A stretch of DNA of 64,000 bases from Sporosarcina globispora (GCF_001274725.1 NZ_LGUF01000007.1:3830090-3894089), one strand, 5' to 3'; positions 26,796 through 36,145 are shown, counted from the first letter of the stretch. The notes: generated by a model from the sequence alone, not told the origin. Program-made: numbers and translations.

Positions 26796-26818
26796 AAGAG
26801 CAGGAATTCCCTGCTCTT
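26796..26818. terminator. Terminator hairpin abutted by the IS remnant
   Basis: AAGAGCAGG and CCTGCTCTT form a nine-base-pair stem. On the plus strand it still has TTTTATTT, but on the minus strand, the direction of the lipoprotein gene, the T run was replaced by the IS end, which carries its own hairpin and T run. Confidence 0.75.
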
Positions 26819-27259
26819 TTATTTGTTGAGTAAAATACTTTCTAATGTTTGTGCATTGCCTTTATCTAAAGTTCCATACCCTTCTTTTACATTGTTGCTA
26901 ATTATCGTTGCCTTATCATTACTTAGATTGAACCAAACTTGGTATTCAAATAACCTTTCAGGCATATTCTCATCATACCTGAAAAATAAGGTTGCCTTTA
27001 CATCTTCTTTTTTAGCCATTTTAGGTTCTGCATTTGGTTCCCACTTAATTTGTTTGAATGTTTTTCTTAACACGTCTATTGTTTCTTCATCAGTAATCAT
27101 TACAGCCTCTTCATAACTTTCATCTGCTTTAACCACTTCAACATCTACTCTATTAAGTTGATTTAAGTCAAACTCATTAGGGGTTTTAATTGTGCAGCCT
27201 AATAGAAAAATTGTGAAAATAATGCTGATTAAAAAACAGATATTCGCTTTCTTTGACAA
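26819..27259 (-). CDS. Putative lipoprotein of unknown function
   Basis: About 146 residues from a TTG at 27259 with GGGAGGGG upstream. The signal peptide ends in lipobox LLGC, so it should be anchored outside the membrane. The mature part is mixed alpha/beta in appearance with an EEAVMITDEETIDVLRKTF stretch, typical of small Bacillus lipoproteins of unknown function. It sits inside DNA that separates the two pieces of the SUMT gene and is likely part of a rearranged segment. Confidence 0.7.
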   Translation of the reverse strand: MSKKANICFLISIIFTIFLLGCTIKTPNEFDLNQLNRVDVEVVKADESYEEAVMITDEETIDVLRKTFKQIKWEPNAEPKMAKKEDVKATLFFRYDENMPERLFEYQVWFNLSNDKATIISNNVKEGYGTLDKGNAQTLESILLNK

Positions 27260-27301
27260 ATAATCCCCTCCCATAAGAGAGCCCGTTACTTATATAGCCG
27301 G

Positions 27302-27741
27302 TCATTCTTGTTCATCTAAATTTTTCTTAAATAATTCCATTGCAGATCCCTTTGCTGAGCCGAAAAAGAATTCGCTATTTATTAATGCGTCGGAGCACTG
27401 ATTAAGCAATTCCGAATCATTATTTTGAACCGCCAAAGGATAATTATCTGCTGCGAAAGTTAGGTCTAACATTGCATTTTCTAATGGTAATACAAGACTT
27501 TCAATGTCAGGATTCTCTCCAGGGTCCAATTCATTAAACGCTGCAATATTTTTGGACAAATCAAAGCAAATTAGTTGAACAGTTTCAAGGTATTCAGCCG
27601 ATGCAAAATTGTTGGGTCGTTGCTTAGCTCTATAACCCTTTCAAGGTCCCCCTTATTCTTGCTAATTTTTTCAAGTATAGGATTAATGTCTCCAAGGTAC
27701 TGCAAAACGGGATCCTTTTCTGTCACTTCCTCTTCTTTCAT
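27302..27741 (-). pseudogene. Hypothetical protein gene with a frameshift
   Basis: Two consecutive frames read as one protein of about 145 residues if a frameshift near 27615 is repaired: MKEEEVTEKDPVLQYLGDI up to ERVIELSNDPT, then NNFASAEYLETVQLICFDLS and on to the stop at 27302. I do not recognise the family. It lies directly next to the broken SUMT piece and just upstream of the lipoprotein gene, co-directional. Confidence 0.55.
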
Positions 27742-27752
27742 GACATCCTCAG

Positions 27753-27851
27753 CGCTGCAATTCCTCAAGATATTCCTGGTACAATTTCAAAAGGAATTTC
27801 ATGTTCCACAAGCGCTTCCGCTTCCTCACCTAATCGGCCAAAAACCCCCAC
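27753..27851 (-). pseudogene. Uroporphyrinogen-III methyltransferase, internal fragment
   Basis: The minus strand reads [18 protein letters not shown], then [10 protein letters not shown], a TGA, and GIAA. This is the conserved central SUMT segment that precedes the GIPVTHR segment found at 26619. The TGA is a point mutation in the conserved PGIS(S)GIAA motif. Both the N-terminal GAGPGD region and the downstream part are missing here. It is the other half of the broken gene at 25744-26619. Confidence 0.85.
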
Positions 27852-27865
27852 CCCTTTGTCTCTTT

Positions 27866-28681
27866 TTATTCCACAGAGATTTTTTGATAGTGGTTGGCCA
27901 GTTCAACAATTGCGCTGCCCATTCTCTCATGTTCCGGAAAAATAACGCGGTCAATTCCTTCATCATATAAAGCCTGTGCTGTTACTTTTCCGACTGCCAG
28001 CGCAATTACTTTTTCAGAGAAAGCTTTTTGCAGGCGATCTTCAGCACCTTGTTCACGGGCAAATTGAATTAAATTTCGCACCTGCGGGGTACTTGTAAAA
28101 ACTGCTGCATCCAACTCTCCATTCAGCAGCTCCGAAAGAAGTTTCTCCATTACTTCCGCTTCAGGCGGATGATGGATATAGGGCAAAATTTCTTCAGATT
28201 GGGCTTTCTGCTCCTCAAGCCACTGTATCAGCTTTGGAGCGGGATCGCCATGAAGCTGAAGAGCCACTTTCTTGTTCTTCAGGGAATAAGCTTCCAGACT
28301 TCTGATCAGTCCGGCTGTGCTTCCATCATCATCCCGGACCTGTGATGCAACACCCAGCTTTTTTAACATATTGACTGTTTTATACCCTCTTGCAGCAATT
28401 TGGGAATTTTGAAGAACCTTAATAAATTCTTCTCCCTTTGCAATTTCCTGAGCGGTATTATACAAGGTCTCGACCCCGATTCCAGTTGTGAAAAGAATCC
28501 AATCGAATTCGCCTGATGAAATGAGTTCAATATGTTCTTTCAATTTTGTGTCTACTCGCAAGGACGTTCCCTGCGCAGGCCTGCTGATGGCAACGCCCCC
28601 CATGTTTTCAACGATTTTGCTTATTTCTTCAATTTTTCTTGACCCCAGCAGAGCTATTTTCTTTCCTTCCAGCTTTTTCAT
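27866..28681 (-). CDS. hemD: Uroporphyrinogen-III synthase (HemD family)
   Basis: A 271-residue two-lobed HemD-family enzyme closing the tetrapyrrole ring to uroporphyrinogen III. It shows the family patterns [31 protein letters not shown], and [15 protein letters not shown], and is full length with no frame damage. It lies between nirB and SUMT remnants, so it was probably the HemD-like member of a nitrite-reductase/sirohaem cluster, separate from the housekeeping hemD. With its neighbours broken its remaining use is unclear. Start ATG at 28681 with GGAGG upstream. Confidence 0.85.
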   Translation of the reverse strand: MKKLEGKKIALLGSRKIEEISKIVENMGGVAISRPAQGTSLRVDTKLKEHIELISSGEFDWILFTTGIGVETLYNTAQEIAKGEEFIKVLQNSQIAARGYKTVNMLKKLGVASQVRDDDGSTAGLIRSLEAYSLKNKKVALQLHGDPAPKLIQWLEEQKAQSEEILPYIHHPPEAEVMEKLLSELLNGELDAAVFTSTPQVRNLIQFAREQGAEDRLQKAFSEKVIALAVGKVTAQALYDEGIDRVIFPEHERMGSAIVELANHYQKISVE

Positions 28682-28705
28682 TCCAAAACCTCCAGCCTGA
28701 TCTTA

Positions 28706-29190
28706 TTATTCTTCTATTATAAGATAGACCGTTTCATTCTCAACAACTGTTTTAAAAGTTTGAACACATGCATCCACAATTGCCCCTTTGGTAACGCCAT
28801 TGCATCCGCAGACGATTTCCTCGCCATCCATTTCATCGGCCATACTTACCCCCGAATCTTTCCCTGCCAGCGGCAGCAAGGGAACCTTAGCAGTGTCAAA
28901 GATATCAGCCTGTTTTTTGATCATCGAAAAAAGGCGATTCCCGTCCTGGCTGTCTCCAAACAGAACAGCACCAATGATTCTATTTCCACGAAATACGATT
29001 TTTTATATACATCTTCATGGTCATCAAAAATTTTCAAGGCCTTGGCAAGCACTTTACCCTGTTCATAAAGCGGGGCGACCAGGCCATATGGAATTCCATT
29101 ATGCTCTGCACACTCTCCGACTGAATAATATATGGGGAATACTCGTTTCAAGGTAATCGTTGACCAGCAGACGCTGCTGAAGACATGTAG
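28706..29190 (-). pseudogene. nirB: Nitrite reductase large subunit NirB, fragment
   Basis: Pieces of the NAD(P)H-nitrite reductase large subunit appear in order across frames: VNDYLETSIPHI, GECAEHNGIPYGLVAPLYEQ, then KIFDDHEDVYKK, then with a frameshift in an A run VFRGNRIIGAVLFGDSQDG, FSMIKKQADIFD, and the BFD-like iron-sulfur motif EIVCGCNGVTKGAIVDA before an early stop. About 26 codons are deleted after AKALK, and both the FAD-domain start and the sirohaem/4Fe-4S half are absent. Clearly a decayed gene. Confidence 0.85.
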
Positions 29191-29225
29191 AACCGCCCAT
29201 TATAATCAACTATTTGTCCGAATAG

Positions 29226-29390
29226 GATTCTAGTTACCATTTATTGTCAAAACAAGCTATTGAAGAGTTTTATGATTATGAGGAAAGCATTGAACATTTT
29301 GATGATAAATTAGGTTTTGAAGCTCGGACTCTTTTACGAACGCTCTTACTTCATAAAGGAGGTAAAGCTAAGTATGAGATTTTTAAGTAA
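29226..29390 (+). pseudogene. C-terminal tail of an unidentified gene upstream of the HNH nuclease
   Basis: About 54 codons (HLLSKQAIEEFYDYEESIEH and on to KYEIFK, stop) form a charged, helical C-terminus that overlaps the start of the HNH gene by 17 bases with AAAGGAGG in it. The overlap implies a two-gene operon. The rest of the gene was lost at the junction with the nirB remnant. The family cannot be identified from the tail alone. Confidence 0.55.
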
Positions 29391-30227
29391 GCCCAATGTA
29401 ACGCATCAAGATATTCTTATTAGTAGTGTTAGTATCATACAAGATGCTATTTTAAAGACCAGTGTTGAAGAATTAATAGAAATATTTGATGAGAGCACGA
29501 TAGAATATGATAAAAAAGGGAAATCAGGTTAATTATCTACTTTTAAGATACATGACTCAATACTAGGTAAAATATCGACTGATGAAATGAAGTTCTTCTA
29601 TAAAAAAATGTCTACAAAAGGACAACCCGCAAGAGTTTATTATGACAAAATAATTCATGGTTCTAGAATTTGCCCAATATGTGGTTACAGGACCTCTGGT
29701 ACATTAGATCATTTCTTACCAAAATCGAAATTTCCTATATTTGCAGTTAATCCCTTGAACTTGTTGCCTTGTTGTCGAGATTGTAATTCCGTTAAGTCAT
29801 CAGATGTACCATGGATTGGAAAAGAATCTTTGCATCCCTATATTGATAATGTAGAGAATTATAAGTGGTTGTATACGAATGTAGAAAACAATAAAGGTGA
29901 AGTTTCGTTTAGTTTTTATGTTAGTAAACCTACGGAGATGCCGTTAGATTTATTTAATAAGGTAAAATATCACTTTCATATTTTTGAACTTTCAAACTTA
30001 TACCGTTAGTTGCTACCACTGAATTAGGTGATCAAATATACTTGTTACAACAACTGTATAAAATTGGTGGACCTGAATCTATTATAATACAGCTAAGTGA
30101 ATATCATAAAAGTGCTGAAAAAAATTATATTAATCATTGGAAGTCTGCAATGTATGAGGCTCTGTCCTCGAGTGATTGGTTTTGTTACGAAGCAATCACT
30201 ACTTATGGACAATCTATAAATAATTAA
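29374..30227 (+). pseudogene. HNH endonuclease gene, disrupted
   Basis: The start at 29374 has a perfect AAGGAGG site and reads MRFLSKPNVTHQDILISSVS. An in-frame TAA at 29530 interrupts it; the same frame continues into an HNH domain (CPICGYRTSGTLDHFLPKSK, then NPLNLLPCCRDCNSVKSS) with the ββα-metal histidine and paired cysteines, then LHPYIDN. A frameshift near 30000 separates the C-terminal part (YLLQQLYKIGG to the stop at 30227). HNH proteins of this shape often sit beside an ATPase in phage-defence cassettes; here the partner is also broken. Confidence 0.75.
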
Positions 30228-30330
30228 AAATCATAATATTATTCGTAAAAATTGTATTATACGAACACTTGTCCTTTAGGAGGTGTAAGCCTCCTCTATT
30301 ATTCTTTTAGTGAGGTGTCCCTCTTGGCAA

Positions 30331-31434
30331 TAACCAAAACATGAGTATTATGAGAAGCGCCTGGAAGTACTTTTAAAAGAAATGCCGGAGTATGTTGTTA
30401 AATATGTTGATGATAAATTAGACATTCGCTCCCTTCTTACCTTTTTTAACTACGTTAGAGATTTTAAGGAGTTTTTTGGCTGGTTAATTGCTGAAGGAAT
30501 TGTTAAATGCGACTCAATTAAAGTTATTCCAGTAGAATTTATTAGAATCCCTTACGCTTGATGCTGCTAATAATTACTTTAAATTTGTATCCAGGAAAAA
30601 GTACAAAGTAACTAATAAAGACGATGAAACTAAGAAAATTGATACTAAGACGGTAAATAGGCATAAGTCCTCCCTTCGTTCTTTGTTTAAATATTTAACA
30701 GTTGAATCAGAGGTATCTGTTGGGAAACCTTACTTTGAACGGAATGTGATGGCGAAGATCTCCATTTAAAAGTTTTCTGAGACTTTAAATGAACGAGCCA
30801 AGAAGATTACAGATAAGATATTCGTTAAGGATATGGATATAGAAATCTTAGAATATGTAAAAAGTGAATATGCTGCCTCCCTCTCTCCTGCTCAAATGAG
30901 GTATTTCAAGCGGGATAAAGAAAGAGAATTTCTATCCTCTCCCTTTTCTTAGGTAACGGAATTCGTGTTAATGAATTGACAAATCTACGAATTAAGGATA
31001 TTGATTTTGGTGCAAAAGAAATTAGTGTTCTACGAAAAGGTGGAAAAATAGACACTGTTTCTATAACCCCCTCTTCACTTGAAGATTTAAACAGTTACTT
31101 AACGGTTAGAAAAAAAATATATAAAGCTAGCGATGGTGACAACGAGTATCTCTTTATAAAAAACTATAGGGGTAACCCAGAACCATTATCTAATCGAGCT
31201 GTAGAGGATATTGTTTATAAATACACAAAATCGTTCGATAAGCGTATGTCTCCTCATAAATTAAGGCACACTTATGCAACTAACTTAGCAGAGTAAACTG
31301 ATGGTGATATTCCACTAATAATGAATCAATTAGGCCATACGCAAACAGATATTTCTCTATAGTATATCAATACGACCAGAGAGAAACAAAGGATAGCTGC
31401 AGAGCTTTTGGATCAACGGAGAAAGAAAAAATAA
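30331..31434 (+). pseudogene. XerS-like tyrosine recombinase, multiply broken
   Basis: The fragments line up with XerS-type tyrosine recombinases: [56 protein letters not shown], then NGIRVNELTNLRIKDIDFG, RMSPHKLRHTYATNLAE, NQLGHTQTDISL and YINTTREKQRIAAELLDQR. The catalytic Arg, His-x-x-Arg, His and Tyr are all recognisable, but in-frame stops (near 30560, 30768, 31294, 31361) and frame changes destroy it. Probably an integrase of a lost mobile element, rather than the housekeeping XerS. Confidence 0.85.
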
Positions 31435-32015
31435 ATAATTTGATTCTAGAATTTACTAGACTCTTACTATCAAGGATTTTTAACTGAATCGCTAACAGTC
31501 GGTGCGATTTTACTATGTTGTACTCTCCAAAACATTGGTATTCCTTGAATCAGTTGTATCAAAGCTAAGTTTCTGACAAGTGCATGAGGGTTAATAGTTT
31601 ATATATTATTATTATCAAGTATTTTCACAGATTCATAGATTTTAAATGTGCCTCACCAGATCCACAGCAGCCCCTTTAATTAATCATTGCTCCTTCTGTA
31701 GCCATTAGAAGCTAAATTAGTCCTGCTTTTAAAATATACTTTTCCGTTATAGCCTTAAGGCTATATGCCCCCTTTAAGGAAGTTTTGAAGTTTAGATCAA
31801 AGTAATAATTGGGGCATCCAAATGGTTTCTGTATATAATCTTTAGGTTGCAAAGAGCGTAAAAATCTCGTTGGTTATAGGCTCGACGTATCCCCAATGGA
31901 TAATCAAAAGAGTTCTGAGTAGGTCGCACCCTTTTCGAAACTTATTCGATCCCTTTTGATCGCCCGAGAACGTATGAAAGGATTAAAACTGTTAGAGACG
32001 CCTAAATTCAACGAA
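31435..32015. other. Non-coding stretch with no recognisable gene
   Basis: About 580 bases between the recombinase remnant and the nagA fragment. All frames are short and none has a start signal or a family resemblance I can name. It contains one perfect 18-base palindrome at 31748-31765 and otherwise looks like decayed sequence. Confidence 0.5.
31748..31765. repeat. 18-bp perfect palindrome
   Basis: TATAGCCTTAAGGCTATA reads the same on both strands. It lies in decayed DNA with no adjacent gene; role unknown. Confidence 0.6.
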
Positions 32016-32156
32016 TTAAGGCTGAAATGGACGGCCACCGGCAAATTCCGAAATGTCCCAAGCCTTAAGCTTCTCCCCTTCAACCCATACAAATCCGTCT
32101 TTCAATAATTTATTTTCGAGGCAAACTGTTCCGGTTATTACATACTCTTTTTTCAA
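32016..32156 (-). pseudogene. nagA: N-acetylglucosamine-6-phosphate deacetylase NagA, 5' fragment
   Basis: From a TTG at 32156 the minus strand reads KKEYVITGTVCLENKLLKDG then FVWVEGEKLKAW, like the N-terminal beta-sandwich strand region of NagA, which deacetylates GlcNAc-6-phosphate. After about 40 codons the similarity stops and a stop codon follows. The catalytic barrel is absent. It lies at the end of the amino-sugar cluster, next in line after the esterase-like gene, so it was probably its last gene. Confidence 0.6.
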
Positions 32157-32183
32157 TATACACACCAGCTTATATAAAATACT

Positions 32184-32900
32184 TCAAGGAGTTTTTATAA
32201 AAAAATTCAAAGCATTCGGCAAGTCTTTATTCCAAAAGGTCCACAAATGCTCCTCCGCCTGTTCAGAATAATGTATTCTTGCCATTTTGTCTAAAAAAAC
32301 CTGATAAAGCTCTTTGTTTCGGCTCAAAATATATAATTTCGTTTTTGTTATCGGCGAGACAAATTCGTCTTCAAATGTCCCTACCGTTTGATAAATGCTC
32401 CAGTCAAGTTTTTCTAATCTTGACAATGACTTGATATCCTCTTTTGAAACAGCAGCAGATTGAAGTAATAGATGAGTCCATATGTTTGGACTCTGTAGAG
32501 CGATATTAAGAATAATATTTCCTCCTAAAGAATCTCCCAGTAAACCTCTTTTAACAATGTAAATATTTTGTACAGTCAGCTCTTGTTCAATCGAAGGAAT
32601 AAATTCTTCCACCATAAACCGAGTAAAGATTGCAAATGATTCCCCTTTTCGATGATAAGAATGCCACCTTTCAAGTGAATCCCCTGGATGTATAAAAACA
32701 ATAATCAGTTTTTCCGTCAGTTCAGGGTTTAAATGCATCAATTTTTGTACCGTGGACTCCACTCCTCCTAATTCCAAATAATCGTTCCCATCCTGTACAT
32801 ATAAAACAAAAGCCTCTTCGATTGTGTCACTTGCTTTTAATACATGATAATCATATGTTTTATTTTGAATACCGCTGTAAAAAGATTTCCTAATGAGGGT
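32184..32900 (-). CDS. Putative esterase (alpha/beta hydrolase, esterase D type)
   Basis: About 238 residues with the alpha/beta-hydrolase fold: a nucleophile elbow GDSLGG near residue 125, preceding LIIVFIHPGDSLERWHSYHR and a later His in HYSEQAEEHLWTFW. It resembles the putative-esterase family that includes enterochelin esterase-like proteins. No signal peptide, so it is cytoplasmic. The TTG at 32900 is favoured over GTG at 32915 because AAAGGGTG is better spaced. In this cluster it might remove an ester group (for example an O-acetyl) from the imported sugar; that is an inference. Confidence 0.7.
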   Translation of the reverse strand, partial: TLIRKSFYSGIQNKTYDYHVLKASDTIEEAFVLYVQDGNDYLELGGVESTVQKLMHLNPELTEKLIIVFIHPGDSLERWHSYHRKGESFAIFTRFMVEEFIPSIEQELTVQNIYIVKRGLLGDSLGGNIILNIALQSPNIWTHLLLQSAAVSKEDIKSLSRLEKLDWSIYQTVGTFEDEFVSPITKTKLYILSRNKELYQVFLDKMARIHYSEQAEEHLWTFWNKDLPNALNFFIKTP

Positions 32901-33002
32901 CAAGATTCCGAACACCCTTTCACTTTATTATATTGATGCCCTTTATCAGGAGGTGTCTTCCTATCCTAGTAATGGTTAGTCACGCTGAATCCTAACTAAA
33001 GG

Positions 33003-34592
33003 TTAAGAGTGAGAGAAGTCGATGTCTTCTGGCCAATGTAGTTGAATACCATTATCTTCTAACAAATTTTGATAGGCTTGCAAATGTTCAGGATCTTCCC
33101 TAACCATATGAGGCGTTACTTGATTAAGAATCGAATAGGCCGCTAAATAACCTGCCGATTCCCCGATATTCCACTCGGTTGGATGGAGACGGTAACATCC
33201 ATTGGTGACCTGGGTGGTCCCAATGTTCTTGCATGCGGGAAGTAAATTTTTCATTCTTATTGGCAATAAAGCGCCTAGCGGAATCTCATAAGGATAGGTT
33301 GGAATATAAAAGTTTCGGTGGGAAACGGTTGTATGATGCAAGTCTAAATGGTAACTGCCAACACCAACACTATCAAAATATCGGCAAATCCCTTTATTGC
33401 CTCTCATTTTTTTGCTTACATCCTTTTCCGTGACAGTATAAACAGCTTTTATTCTTCTAGATTCCCGAATATAAGGATATTTTGCAAAGCCATCCTCCGT
33501 TCCAAGGGCATCTTTACACAGCCTCAAACCTGGAAAGCCTTTCTCACCGCCTTCCAAATGTGGCGCCTCTGTTTGCAGCCAATACAATAAAGATAAACTT
33601 AGCTGTTTCGCCGCCTTTAAATGCTTCTGCCGCTGATCTTCAGAAACTTCATAGATGGGACCTAAAAAATAATCATTTTGCGCCCAATTAATAAGTGAAA
33701 TATCTCCCTCATAAAGATTGCCTTCAATATGATTGACATCCAAAATCCTCCGGTAGGTAAATAAAGCGGGAAGCCCCTGGCTGTTTGGGAAAAGGGTAAA
33801 CTCTCTTAATCGGTCAGGATTATCTACATTTACTGAATACCAGCTAAGCAAAGTGGACTTTGAAAATCTCGGAATAAACTCCTTCCAAAAATCATACTGT
33901 TCAGGTTTATCGATAGTAAAATTCCCGCCTTCGATGTAATCAACAGCAAATACATAGGTAAAGGACTGCATATCTAACGGATCGGCCTCTTCTGATGCAT
34001 GAGGTTCACCTGTTAACCTTTTCGATTCAGCGCCAGTAACATATTCAACCCCTGCCATCGGCAGAACATCCCCGCATTCCGTTGCATCAAGAAAATATAT
34101 ACCGAATAATTCAATTGTTTCCCCCGTATGTAATTGACCAACGGTAAGAGATTCAACCAAATCCCCAGCCGTTTTGGCTTCAACAGGCCGATAATGATAA
34201 AGAACTTGAATTCTGCCACTGTTGATGTAGGGAGCAAGCATGTCCTCCAATACCTTTAATGCCACTTTGGGTTCATGGGCTAAACGGCTAACCCAGCCGT
34301 TTCCCGGATTTAAAAATTCATTTTCGATGGACGCTTTTGTCAAAGGATAATTCTTCTTATAATATTTGCGAACTCGTCTGCGAAATTCACTATATGTTTC
34401 TGTACAACCAAATTTTTCAATCCATCTATGTTCATCGGGAGGAACCGCCTGACTGGTCAACTGGCCTCCAAGCCAGTCTGTTTCTTCTGTCAGAATGACG
34501 TTCAACCCCATCTTAGCTGCCGATAATGAGGCCATACATCCTCCAAGTCCGCCACCGATCACAATTACATCGGCATTCATCTGCCTATTCAA
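33003..34592 (-). CDS. FAD-dependent oxidoreductase (FAD_oxidored family)
   Basis: A 529-residue flavoprotein. The dinucleotide-binding GGGLGGCMASLSAAKMG lies at residues about 13-29, followed by TEETDWLGGQLTSQ, and the C-terminal FAD motif region is NGCYRLHPTEWNIGESAGYLA. The DATECGD stretch near residue 175 is typical of the PF12831 group, which is common in carbohydrate clusters and poorly characterised. It is cytoplasmic. Next to an epimerase, a kinase and a sugar importer it may oxidise a sugar or sugar alcohol. The TTG start at 34592 has AAGGAGTGG upstream. Confidence 0.8.
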   Translation of the reverse strand: MNRQMNADVIVIGGGLGGCMASLSAAKMGLNVILTEETDWLGGQLTSQAVPPDEHRWIEKFGCTETYSEFRRRVRKYYKKNYPLTKASIENEFLNPGNGWVSRLAHEPKVALKVLEDMLAPYINSGRIQVLYHYRPVEAKTAGDLVESLTVGQLHTGETIELFGIYFLDATECGDVLPMAGVEYVTGAESKRLTGEPHASEEADPLDMQSFTYVFAVDYIEGGNFTIDKPEQYDFWKEFIPRFSKSTLLSWYSVNVDNPDRLREFTLFPNSQGLPALFTYRRILDVNHIEGNLYEGDISLINWAQNDYFLGPIYEVSEDQRQKHLKAAKQLSLSLLYWLQTEAPHLEGGEKGFPGLRLCKDALGTEDGFAKYPYIRESRRIKAVYTVTEKDVSKKMRGNKGICRYFDSVGVGSYHLDLHHTTVSHRNFYIPTYPYEIPLGALLPIRMKNLLPACKNIGTTQVTNGCYRLHPTEWNIGESAGYLAAYSILNQVTPHMVREDPEHLQAYQNLLEDNGIQLHWPEDIDFSHS

Positions 34593-34677
34593 AGCCTAGC
34601 CACTCCTTTCAGTAAAAACATGAATGGATCACCCCATCAAAAGGGGGCCACGTGAATCGCTCCTTGTTTCACCCTGT

Positions 34678-35390
34678 CTAGGTATACTGATCCGTAATAA
34701 TGGTTATTTCTTTATGTTTTTTCAAAATGACGCGGGCATCTGCTTATGAATCTCACCAGAAAGTAATTGTTCTAGAATCCTAGCTTTTTTCTTCCCAGAA
34801 GCAAGAAGCAAAATTTGTTTACTCTGCATAATCGTTGAGATCTCCATTGAAATGGCATGGGTTGGGACTTCTTTTAAACTATGAAAGCACCTCGAATTTA
34901 CTTCTCTTGTTGACTCTGAAAGTTGAACGACATTTGTTTTAGAAAGAAAAGAAGTTCCTGGTTCGTTGAAGCCGATATGCCTATTTTCTCCAATTCCTAA
35001 TAGCTGCAAATCAACACCACCTAATGTGGCAATTACCCTTTTATATCGTTCACATCCTTCCGTAAGGTCAGCAGCAGCCCAACTTGGGATATCATGTCCA
35101 TAGGAATATCAATATTTCATATGATTAAAAAGTTTTTCTCTCATATAATAGGCATAGCTATTCGGATGATAGGGTTTTAATCCCACATATTCATCTAAAT
35201 TGAGTGCGTGAACTTTTTGATAGAAGGTTTGTTCTCTTTAAAATCTTTTATTTAATATTAATAAGCTCCTATCGGGGTCCTTTCCGTCGTAAGCCCAAGG
35301 ACAAGGTTCGGTCGTTGTTTAATTTTCTCAATAATCATTTGGGCTGCATGCCGGCTGGCTTCGTCATAGTTTTCGATTTATGATTTTCAT
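34678..35390 (-). pseudogene. nagB: Glucosamine-6-phosphate deaminase NagB, disrupted
   Basis: NagB segments appear in order on the minus strand: ENYDEASRHAAQMIIEKIKQ, VLGLTTERTPIGAY, HALNLDEYVGLKPYHPNSYA, ECERY-like CERYKRVIATLGGVDLQLLG, GENRHIGFNEPGTSF, STREVNSRCF and THAISM. It is broken by a frameshift after the first few codons, stops near 35262 and 35116, and a frameshift near 34725 before the end ITIITDQYT. Catalytic motifs are also altered (GENGHIGF reads GENRHIGF; GSTP reads ERTP). Not functional. Confidence 0.88.
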
Positions 35391-35439
35391 GCTTTTCACC
35401 AACTTACGGAAATCTCTTTCACATGATTGAGGAACTGCT

Positions 35440-36129
35440 TCAATGTTGTTGAATCCCATTCACAAATGTTTTTGTTATCAACTGAGGACGAGTGATCGCC
35501 CCACCTACGACGATGGACCAAGCTCCAAGCTCAAGCATTTTATGTGCATCCTCAGGAGTTTGAATTCGTCCTTCAGCGATGACAGGAATGGTTGAAATTT
35601 TGAGGAGCTGTTCGACTAATCCAAAATCGGGACCGCTTAGCTTGGGGCTATCATTCGTATAACCTGATAGAGTCGTAGATAATAGATCGATACCACATTT
35701 CATCGCATACTCAGCATCCTGAAGGGTGGCAATATCACCTATTACCAATGTCTCGCTCTCATCATGAATATATCTCACCAAATCAATTAATTGTTCTCCA
35801 CCAGGGCGAACCCGTTTTGTTGCATCAAGAGCGATCATTTCAGGTTTTACCGCCAACAGCTCCTTTACCTCTTTAAGTGTTGGAGTGATATAGACCTCAC
35901 TATCTTGATAATCCCGTTTCACTAGCCCAATCACCGGGAGACCCGTTTGTTTTTTTATCGCTGCAACATCTGAGGACGAGTTGCTTCTAATCGCTTTCGC
36001 TCCCCCTTCTTTTGCGGCTTGTGCCATTTTCGCCATGATATCTGATCCATGCAGAGGCTCATCTTCTAGAGCTTGGCAAGACACAATTAGATTTTTATGA
36101 ATCTCCTTAAGAAAAGGATTGTGTTTCAT
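35440..36129 (-). CDS. nanE: N-acetylmannosamine-6-phosphate 2-epimerase
   Basis: A 229-residue (beta/alpha)8 enzyme converting ManNAc-6-phosphate to GlcNAc-6-phosphate. Family motifs are intact: LIVSCQALEDEPLHGSDIM near the start, KRDYQDSEVYITPT near residue 80, IALDATKRVRPGGE with the catalytic Lys near residue 125, and VIAEGRIQTPEDAHKMLELGAWSIVVGGAITRP near the end (given here in pieces of the conserved region). It is 17 bases downstream of the DUF4127 gene. With a ROK kinase upstream it implies ManNAc as the pathway intermediate. Confidence 0.93.
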   Translation of the reverse strand: MKHNPFLKEIHKNLIVSCQALEDEPLHGSDIMAKMAQAAKEGGAKAIRSNSSSDVAAIKKQTGLPVIGLVKRDYQDSEVYITPTLKEVKELLAVKPEMIALDATKRVRPGGEQLIDLVRYIHDESETLVIGDIATLQDAEYAMKCGIDLLSTTLSGYTNDSPKLSGPDFGLVEQLLKISTIPVIAEGRIQTPEDAHKMLELGAWSIVVGGAITRPQLITKTFVNGIQQH

Positions 36130-36145
36130 GCTCCCATCTCCTACT

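Noticed and set aside
29374..30227. HNH gene as two or three separate small functional genes
   Set aside because: The pieces share one frame on either side of a TAA, and the third continues the same protein after a frameshift; only the first has a start signal, so a single broken gene is the better reading.
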